The notes under the pieces were generated by a model. The model saw only the letters and a list, made by a program, of their open reading frames with translations. It ran no database searches and had not been told where the DNA came from. 10,535 nucleotides of DNA from JBFMGD01 sp040751775 (GTDB lineage Bacteria; Bacillota; Dethiobacteria; DTU022), in the NCBI GenBank assembly GCA_040751775.1, contig JBFMGD010000060.1, positions 1-10,535 of the forward strand, in the 5' to 3' direction. Both the position numbers and the translations under genes were made by a program. Position 1 is the stretch's first letter. Each line of letters opens with the position of its first letter. Shown one piece after another: positions 5,643 through 10,535 of this stretch.

Positions 5643-5670
5643 TTCTGATTTCTGACTGCTGACTCCTGTA
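5643..5670 (+). repeat. Degenerate heptanucleotide repeat, four units
   Basis: Four 7-base units read TTCTGAT, TTCTGAC, TGCTGAC, TCCTGTA at exact period in the intergenic stretch between the 60-aa gene and the amidase gene. The units match those of the minus-strand tract at 1851-1878, so the two belong to one intergenic repeat class of this genome. Confidence 0.6.
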
Positions 5671-5742
5671 TTTACAATTATTATAACCAAAACTGGAGCC
5701 GGATGCGGTGGAAAAGCAGCCAATATATGCTTGGTTACATAA

Positions 5743-5770
5743 TGTTAAGATTATGTTAACATTTTATTAA
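5743..5770 (-). promoter_or_regulatory. Pho-box-like direct repeats (TTAACA at 11-bp period)
   Basis: On the minus strand TTAATA (5770-5765), TTAACA (5759-5754) and TTAACA (5748-5743) follow one another at exact 11-bp period with 5-bp spacers. This is the layout of PhoP boxes in Bacillus, TT(A/C/T)A(C/T)A repeats separated by about 5 bp. The array lies 37-64 bases upstream of the amidase start and also upstream of the divergent 60-aa gene, so phosphate control of either is possible. The region is A/T-rich and chance is a real alternative. Confidence 0.35.
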
Positions 5771-5806
5771 GTTCTTAACTAAACTGCTGAAAGAAGGGAT
5801 GCACCA

Positions 5807-7051
5807 GTGTTTAGAGCCGGCCAGTGGAAGCGCTACATAATAGTCGGCGCGTTACTAATCGTATTGTTCAACCTGGCCCTTACAGCAGCGGCTCAGCCGC
5901 TGGTTGTGGAGGTGGACCGTTTAAATGTCCGTTCCGGACCGGGAACCGGCAACCAGATATTATCCGTGGTAACACGCGGCACCGTGTTAAAAACTACGCA
6001 AGAAAAAGACGATTGGGCTCAGGTCGTTCTCCCCGCCGGCAACAGTGGTTGGATTGCGGTACAGTATACCGCTCCCTTTCTGCCGGAACGTTATGCCACA
6101 GTAAACATATCATCACTTAATGTCCGCAGCGGCCCCGGCACCAGCCACGCGGTAATCGATAAGGTCACACTAGATATAGCCGTCCCGATTTTGCAAGAGC
6201 AAAACGACTGGTTCAAGGTCCTGCTGCCGAACGGTAAACACGGTTGGATCGCCGGTTGGCATTCCGGCACCGCCAAATTTCAAGGGATTGTATCCGTAAA
6301 AGAAGGGTTGTTAAACCTGCGCGGCGGCCCGGGCACCACTCATGCGATTCTGGCCAAATTGCCGGCCGGTGAAGTGCTGGCTGTTCTCGGCAAGAGCGGC
6401 AGCTGGCTTAAAGTGGCCCGTGACAACGGTGCCACCGGTTGGGTGGCCGAATCTTATACCACTTCAGGGAGCGGATCCCAGCCCGGACAGCCGAACAGCC
6501 CCGCAGCCGGCAAAACAATCGTCCTTGACCCCGGGCACGGCGGCTCGGATCCGGGCGCAGTCGGTGTAACGGGTTATTACGAAAAAACGGTCAACCTGGC
6601 CGTGGCCCGTGAACTGGCCGCTCTTTTGGAAAAAGCCGGCGCCCGTGTGGTGATGACCCGAATCGGTGATACCAATCCCACTCTTGCGCAAAGAGTCAAC
6701 CTGGCCAACAGCAGTGCTGCCGATGTTTTTGTGAGCATCCACTCCAACGCCCACCCCCAAGCGTGGGTCAGCGGTACTGAAACCTACTACTACGCCTGGA
6801 ATGCTTCAAACAGCCGCAGCAGCACCCTGGCCAACCATCTGCAGCAGCAGCTGGTTGGAGCACTGGGTTTGCGCAACATCGGCATCAAGTCAGCTGATTT
6901 TTACGTGGTCAGAAACACTTACATGCCGGCGGCCCTGGTGGAGATCGCCTTTTTATCCAACTACGGCGATGAAGCGCTGCTGCGCAAGCCCCAAACACAC
7001 AGCCTCTCGGCTGAAGCGCTCTTCCGCGGCCTGGAAGCATTCTTCCGGTAA
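5807..7051 (+). CDS. Secreted N-acetylmuramoyl-L-alanine amidase with three SH3b domains
   Basis: The 414-residue protein cleaves the amide bond between N-acetylmuramic acid and the stem peptide of peptidoglycan, outside the membrane. Residues 1-29 are a signal peptide: basic start, hydrophobic core IIVGALLIVL, likely cut after AAA29. Three bacterial SH3 repeats follow, each marked by LN(V)R(S/G)GPGT and a closing GWIA/GWVA (about 39-83, 104-149, 169-214), which should bind the wall. A Gly/Ser/Pro linker (220-234) leads to an Amidase_3 catalytic domain (about 236-414). Likely zinc ligands are H244 in DPGHGG, E259 in YYEK and H312 in SIHSNAH, and the catalytic glutamate is E379 in ALVEI. The start is GTG with AAGAAGGGA at good spacing. 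It resembles the YrvJ-type amidase found between dtd and hisS in Bacillus, here on the opposite strand to its neighbours. A strong terminator follows. Confidence 0.93.
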   Translation: MFRAGQWKRYIIVGALLIVLFNLALTAAAQPLVVEVDRLNVRSGPGTGNQILSVVTRGTVLKTTQEKDDWAQVVLPAGNSGWIAVQYTAPFLPERYATVNISSLNVRSGPGTSHAVIDKVTLDIAVPILQEQNDWFKVLLPNGKHGWIAGWHSGTAKFQGIVSVKEGLLNLRGGPGTTHAILAKLPAGEVLAVLGKSGSWLKVARDNGATGWVAESYTTSGSGSQPGQPNSPAAGKTIVLDPGHGGSDPGAVGVTGYYEKTVNLAVARELAALLEKAGARVVMTRIGDTNPTLAQRVNLANSSAADVFVSIHSNAHPQAWVSGTETYYYAWNASNSRSSTLANHLQQQLVGALGLRNIGIKSADFYVVRNTYMPAALVEIAFLSNYGDEALLRKPQTHSLSAEALFRGLEAFFR

Positions 7052-7076
7052 ATAAAAATATCCCTGCAATGATTAT

Positions 7077-7110
7077 AAGCCCAATCCCGTAAGGGAAAGG
7101 GGCTTTTTTT
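7077..7110 (+). terminator. Rho-independent terminator of the amidase gene
   Basis: AAGCCC (7077-7082) pairs with GGGCTT (7100-7105) and, after a small internal loop, TCCC (7085-7088) pairs with GGGA (7093-7096) around a GTAA loop. A run of seven T residues follows (7104-7110). The hairpin lies 25 bases past the amidase stop and 12 bases beyond the convergent dtd stop. In the dtd direction it lacks a proper U-tract, so it mainly serves the amidase. Confidence 0.9.
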
Positions 7111-7122
7111 GAGTAGGCAAGA

Positions 7123-7572
7123 TTAAAAAAGCTTTTTACTGTCGAGCAGGATTGTGACCGGCCCGTCATTTTCCACCGGGATCAGCATCTCGGCCTGGAA
7201 GCGGCCGGTTGCAACTGTCAGGCCGCTGCCGCGTAACTGTTCGCAAAACCGTTCATAAAGCTGCTCCGCCATCTCCGGGGCGGCGGCATCGCTAAACCCT
7301 GGGCGGCGGCCCTTGCGGCAGTCCCCGTACAGCGTAAACTGGGAGATCACCAGGACTTCACCGCCGGCCTCCTGCACCGGACGGTTCATCAAGCCGGCTT
7401 CATCTTCAAAAATGCGCAGACCGGCAATCTTGTCGGCCAGGTAAACGCAATCAGCATCGCTGTCATCCCGGCCCACCCCCAGAAAAACAACCAGCCCGGC
7501 GCTGATCGCCCCCACCGTTTCCCCGCCCACCAAAACAGCGGCCCGGCGAACTCGCTGCACCACCGCCCGCAT
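7123..7572 (-). CDS. dtd: D-aminoacyl-tRNA deacylase (DTD)
   Basis: DTD hydrolyses D-amino acids (classically D-Tyr) and mischarged glycine from tRNA, and so protects translation from wrong-chirality substrates. The 149-residue product has the family length and marks: MRAVVQRVRRA start, GLVVFLGV, the LRIFEDEAGLMNRPV stretch, the catalytic motif SQFTLYGDCRKGRRPGF in the middle and the C-terminal NDGPVTILLDS with the Gly-cisPro motif. I take the second of two adjacent ATG codons (7572) as start because the family begins MRAVVQRV. The first at 7575 is equally possible. The upstream GGGAGGGGGAGG is a strong ribosome site. dtd follows relA on the same strand, as usual in Firmicutes, but the 138-base gap is largely filled by the palindromic element. 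It converges on the amidase gene. Confidence 0.95.
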   Translation of the reverse strand: MRAVVQRVRRAAVLVGGETVGAISAGLVVFLGVGRDDSDADCVYLADKIAGLRIFEDEAGLMNRPVQEAGGEVLVISQFTLYGDCRKGRRPGFSDAAAPEMAEQLYERFCEQLRGSGLTVATGRFQAEMLIPVENDGPVTILLDSKKLF

Positions 7573-7602
7573 CATCCTCCCCCTCCCAACTTTCCCCAAA
7601 AT

Positions 7603-7709
7603 GGGGACACCATACTTATCCCCACATTATGGGAATTCAATTTAACTTGCATTGATTAACGACTGCACAAAGATATAAGACAATATCTGAGATTAAGTAT
7701 GGTGTCCCC
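7603..7709. repeat. 107-bp palindromic element with perfect 16-bp terminal inverted repeats (REP/MITE-like)
   Basis: GGGGACACCATACTTA (7603-7618) is exactly inverted as TAAGTATGGTGTCCCC (7694-7709). Inside lies a smaller hairpin, AGATAT (7671-7676) with ATATCT (7683-7688). At the left are two related G/C hairpins, CCCCAAAATGGGG (7594-7606) and CCCCACATTATGGG (7619-7632). No coding frame is inside. The right end stops one base before the relA stop codon and the left end lies about 30 bases upstream of dtd. It resembles non-autonomous repeats mobilised by IS200/REP-associated tyrosine transposases, with GGGGACACCATACTTA-type ends that I recall from other genomes. That link is inference. In RNA it would form a strong hairpin between relA and dtd. 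Confidence 0.75.
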
Positions 7710-7710
7710 T

Positions 7711-9885
7711 TTAGCCGGCGATAAAGCGGCGGACGCTGTAAACGTCCTTCACTTTTTTGACTTTGTTCATGACCTGCTCGAGGTGTGCGCGGTCGCGCAC
7801 GACCAGGGTCAGGTGTATGGTGGCGGTCCGGTCTTTGTCGGTTCGCCCGTTCACCGCGGTAATGTTGACCTTGCTTTCGGTTACGGCGGTCATTACGTCA
7901 GCCAAAAGGTTGTTGCGGTCCTGGGCGGAGACTTCGATCTCCACCGGGTACGAGCGCTGCATCGCCCCTTCCCAGGTTGCCTCCAGGTAGCGGCCGCTTT
8001 CCGACTTATTTTGATCCAAATTGGGACAGTCCGCGCGGTGAATGGAGACCCCGCGCCCGCGGGTAATAAAACCGGTGATCTCGTCACCCGGCACAGGGCT
8101 GCAGCAGCGGGCAATCCGGATTAAGAGGTTGTCAATCCCCTGAATAATCACGCCCGGCGCGGAATGAGGCAGCGGTTTGGCCGGTTTAATTTCCGGTAAA
8201 ACCGGCTCTTCTTTGACTCCGTAGCGCTGGCGGTATTCCTCCTGCAGCCTGCCGATTACCTGGTGTGATGTGACACCGCCGTAGCCGATTGCGGCATAGA
8301 TATCGTCGGCGGAGAGCAAGTTAAATTTTCGTCCTACTTCCTCCAGCAGGTCGTGCTTTAACAACTCCCGGTGGTCGATGTTCAAGCGGCGAATTTCGCG
8401 TTCAAGCATCTCCCGGCCTTTCTCAATGTTCTCTTCTCGCCGCTCCTTTTTGAACCAGGAGCGGATTTTATTTTTTGCCTGGGAGGTCTTCACGATTTTC
8501 AGCCAATCCCGGCTCGGTGAACCGTTTTTGCTGGTAAGGATCTCGACCATATCACCCATTTTCAAGACATATTCCAGGGGCACAATCCGTCCGTTAACCC
8601 GCGCGCCGGTACAGCGATTGCCAACGGCGGTGTGAATCTTGTAGGCAAAATCAAGCGGGATCGAGCCGGTCGGCAAATCGATTACATCGCCCCGGGGAGT
8701 AAAAACGAAGACTTCGTCGGTAAGCAGTTCCACCTTCAGGCTTTCGATAAAATCGCGCGCATCCCGGTAATCATGCTGCCATTCCAGAAGCTGGCGCAGC
8801 CAGGCCAGCTTTTCATCGAACTGTTTTGCATCCTTGATCTTTTCCTTGTAACGCCAATGGGCGGCGATACCGTATTCGGCGGTGCGGTGCATCTCCCAGG
8901 TGCGAATCTGGATCTCCACCAGTTCGTTTTCCGCTCCAACCACGGTTGTGTGCAGCGATTGATACATATTCGGCTTCGGCATGGCGATAAAATCTTTAAA
9001 ACGGCCTGGAATCGGTTTCCACAGTGTATGCACGATCCCCAGGGCGCCGTAGCAGTCTTTTACTGAATCCACTATTACACGGATCGCGGTCAGGTCATAG
9101 ATCTCGCTTAAGTCTTTGCCCTGTTCGACCATCTTGTGGAAGATGCTGTAAAGGTGCTTCGGGCGGCCTTGAATCTCCGACTTGATGCCAACCGCCTCCA
9201 GCCGCTTCCGTAAGCCGGCGATAATCCGGTTAATGAAATTCTCCCTTTCCCGCCGCTTCTTGGCGAGCTTTTCAACAAGCTGGTAGTAATCTTGCGGCTG
9301 AAGATAGCGAAAAGCAAGATCTTCGAGTTCCCATTTGATCATGTAGATCCCGAGCCGGTGCGCCAGGGGGGCATATATTTCCATCGTTTCCCGGGCGATC
9401 TCTTTTTGTTTAAAGGTATTCAAGTAGCGCAAGGTGCGCAGGTTATGGGTCCGGTCAGCCAGTTTGATCAAGACGACCCGGATATCTTTGGCCATGGCGA
9501 TAAACATTTTGCGCAGGGTTTCCGCCTGCTGTTCCTCCTTGGAGGTAAATTCCAGGCGGCTTAACTTGGTAACCCCGTCCACCAGGGCCGCCACCTCGGC
9601 GCCGAATTGATCGTTGATCTCCGCCAACGTGACCGTGGTATCCTCCGCCACATCATGCAGCAGTCCGGCGGTGATCGTTACCAGGTCAAGTTCGAGATCA
9701 GCCAGGATTTTGGCCACGCCGAGGGGGTGGATGATATACGATTCGCCCGACTCCCGCAGCTGCCCGGAGTGGGCCTGCAGTGCAAAATGATAGGCCTTCT
9801 CCACCACGGCCCAATCTTCCGCCGCGGGGTAATAGCGGGTGACGCGTTTTTTTAAATCGGCCAGACCTCTTTCTCTGACTGCCAT
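7711..9885 (-). CDS. relA: Bifunctional (p)ppGpp synthetase/hydrolase (RelA/SpoT homologue, Rel)
   Basis: Rel makes and degrades the alarmone (p)ppGpp, triggering the stringent response when uncharged tRNA stalls ribosomes. The 724-residue protein has the full long-RSH architecture. The HD hydrolase domain holds H53, HD77-78 with ED81-82 (LLHDVAEDT) and D144 in KLADRTHNLRTL. The synthetase domain (about 235-345) includes DLTAIRVIV, the RFKD motif at 295-298 and MPKPNMYQSLHTTVVG. A TGS domain covers about 387-450, a helical region follows, a conserved CC pair (594-595, ARCCSPVPGDEI) lies in the zinc-finger region, and an ACT domain ends the protein (about 646-724). RxKD rather than ExDD in the synthetase loop marks bifunctional enzymes, so both activities are expected. 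ATG start with AGGAG ten bases upstream. It lies 81 bases downstream of recJ; the apt gene that often separates the two is absent. Confidence 0.97.
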   Translation of the reverse strand: MAVRERGLADLKKRVTRYYPAAEDWAVVEKAYHFALQAHSGQLRESGESYIIHPLGVAKILADLELDLVTITAGLLHDVAEDTTVTLAEINDQFGAEVAALVDGVTKLSRLEFTSKEEQQAETLRKMFIAMAKDIRVVLIKLADRTHNLRTLRYLNTFKQKEIARETMEIYAPLAHRLGIYMIKWELEDLAFRYLQPQDYYQLVEKLAKKRRERENFINRIIAGLRKRLEAVGIKSEIQGRPKHLYSIFHKMVEQGKDLSEIYDLTAIRVIVDSVKDCYGALGIVHTLWKPIPGRFKDFIAMPKPNMYQSLHTTVVGAENELVEIQIRTWEMHRTAEYGIAAHWRYKEKIKDAKQFDEKLAWLRQLLEWQHDYRDARDFIESLKVELLTDEVFVFTPRGDVIDLPTGSIPLDFAYKIHTAVGNRCTGARVNGRIVPLEYVLKMGDMVEILTSKNGSPSRDWLKIVKTSQAKNKIRSWFKKERREENIEKGREMLEREIRRLNIDHRELLKHDLLEEVGRKFNLLSADDIYAAIGYGGVTSHQVIGRLQEEYRQRYGVKEEPVLPEIKPAKPLPHSAPGVIIQGIDNLLIRIARCCSPVPGDEITGFITRGRGVSIHRADCPNLDQNKSESGRYLEATWEGAMQRSYPVEIEVSAQDRNNLLADVMTAVTESKVNITAVNGRTDKDRTATIHLTLVVRDRAHLEQVMNKVKKVKDVYSVRRFIAG

Positions 9886-9966
9886 CAGTCAATTTCTCCT
9901 GCCTCGAACCTCAGTCTGATCACCGCTGCCACCGGTAACGGCGAACAACATACGAACCCCGCCTCA

Positions 9967-10535
9967 TTAGCCGCCCGTTCCCAACGCCGCCCAGCGATCG
10001 GCCAGCGCCGCACAGGTGCCCGAGAGGAGTTCATCCTGGTAATGTTCGCATTGTTGCCGCAGCTCCCGGGCTGCCCGGTAGGACGGCGATCGTTCCAGGA
10101 ACTCCGGCCAGCCGGGGTTACCGGGTTCCGCCGCCGCAATCGCGCCGGGGTTACCGGATAGCCCCAACTCCTCGAAGATAGCCCGGCAACGGCTCCAAAA
10201 ACTCTTCCCCGGATTATACGGCAACCTCTCTCCCGCCGGGCCCGGCAACCCTTGCGCTCCGGTCGCGGCAGATTCGAGCATGGCACGGTAAATCTCTGCC
10301 AGCGCAGCGGCGGAGGGGAGCGCCAGATCCAGCAGCAGGCTGTTGCGCCGCCGGTCCGCGGCGCTGTAAAGCAGGTAAATTCGCGCTCTCTCCGCCGGTT
10401 CGCTGTGATTGATAAACATCTCCACGATCCGTTCATCCAGGGGCAGATCAAAGAGGACCAGTTGCGCCAACCCTTGCAGCGGCAGAGAACAGCCCGCGTA
10501 ATCCGACGCGCCAGTCAAAAAGAGCGGCCGGCCGG
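9967..10535 (-). CDS. recJ: Single-stranded-DNA-specific exonuclease RecJ, C-terminal part (5' end outside window)
   Basis: The frame is open to the window edge and ends at TAA 9969-9967, giving about 189 codons. It reads GRPLFLTGASDYAGCSLPLQ, then LAQLVLFDLPLDERIVEMFI, then RIYLLYSAADRRRN, followed by an Ala/Leu-rich helical tail. The LVLFDLPLDE...IYLLYS stretch matches the C-terminal domain of long Firmicutes RecJ proteins, and recJ lies directly upstream of (apt-)relA in this phylum. RecJ degrades single-stranded DNA 5' to 3' in recombination and repair. Its catalytic DHH/DHHA1 domains would be upstream of this window, so no active-site residue can be checked here. The TTG at 10518 is internal, not a start. 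The identification depends on neighbourhood as much as on sequence. The 81 bases to relA show no promoter or terminator I can support. Confidence 0.75.
   Translation of the reverse strand, partial: GRPLFLTGASDYAGCSLPLQGLAQLVLFDLPLDERIVEMFINHSEPAERARIYLLYSAADRRRNSLLLDLALPSAAALAEIYRAMLESAATGAQGLPGPAGERLPYNPGKSFWSRCRAIFEELGLSGNPGAIAAAEPGNPGWPEFLERSPSYRAARELRQQCEHYQDELLSGTCAALADRWAALGTGG

Noticed and set aside
5346..5806. T-box riboswitch for the synthetase gene
   Set aside because: The promoter lies about 30 bases from the ATG, and I find no T-box bulge sequence or paired antiterminator. The region also contains a well-initiated gene.
7699..8124. Plus-strand frame opposite the relA 3' end
   Set aside because: Shadow of the ACT-domain part of relA; no ribosome site and it starts inside the palindromic element.
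9885..10451. 188-codon minus-strand frame overlapping recJ and abutting the relA start
   Set aside because: Its product is rich in Arg, Trp, Cys and Pro with no domain-like pattern, and it overlaps the RecJ frame, which reads as normal protein. Only its last codons lie outside recJ.

Overview
The window looks like a core chromosomal segment of a Gram-positive Firmicute, probably from the Clostridia/Peptococcaceae side. The reasons are a Firmicutes-type gene neighbourhood (recJ, relA, dtd, amidase, hisS, aspS, 6S RNA, then mraZ and rsmH), a bifunctional Rel with an RFKD motif, a HisRS with paired cysteines in its insertion domain, purine-rich Shine-Dalgarno sites and sigma-A type promoters. 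Genus cannot be fixed from the sequence alone. No phage, CRISPR array or complete transposon is present.

Nearly everything is on the minus strand, so in transcription order the window runs from right to left. At the right edge is the C-terminal part of recJ, then relA/spoT (bifunctional (p)ppGpp synthetase/hydrolase), then a 107-bp palindromic element with perfect 16-bp ends, then dtd (D-aminoacyl-tRNA deacylase). One plus-strand gene follows, a secreted SH3b x3 + Amidase_3 cell-wall amidase, which converges on dtd across a strong terminator. Divergent from it is a 60-residue gene of unknown function, and then hisS and aspS. Downstream of these comes a 6S RNA gene, not visible as an ORF, with its own promoter and a terminating closing stem. 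The left end is the start of the division/cell-wall (dcw) cluster: mraZ behind a GTGG-repeat operator, rsmH, and the first 41 codons of an FtsL-like gene.

The most unusual feature is that hisS and aspS form one uninterrupted 1022-codon reading frame. A complete histidyl-tRNA synthetase is joined by a short Ala/Pro/Ser-rich linker to a complete aspartyl-tRNA synthetase. At the junction a GTGA tetranucleotide and a Shine-Dalgarno-like GGAGG remain, which look like relics of the usual two-gene boundary. They also mark the place where a one-base error or programmed frameshift would restore two genes. The fused gene has a near-consensus promoter only about 30 nt from its start codon, which leaves no room for a T-box leader.

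Other items of note: a plus-strand coding-like fragment (2144-2305) wedged between aspS and the 6S promoter, resembling the C-terminus of a small membrane protein; two intergenic 7-bp-period repeat tracts; Pho-box-like 11-bp-period repeats upstream of the amidase; and the absence of apt between recJ and relA. Functionally the window joins translation quality and supply (HisRS-AspRS, DTD), stringent-response and RNA-polymerase control (Rel, 6S RNA), DNA repair (RecJ) and envelope growth (amidase, MraZ, RsmH, FtsL).
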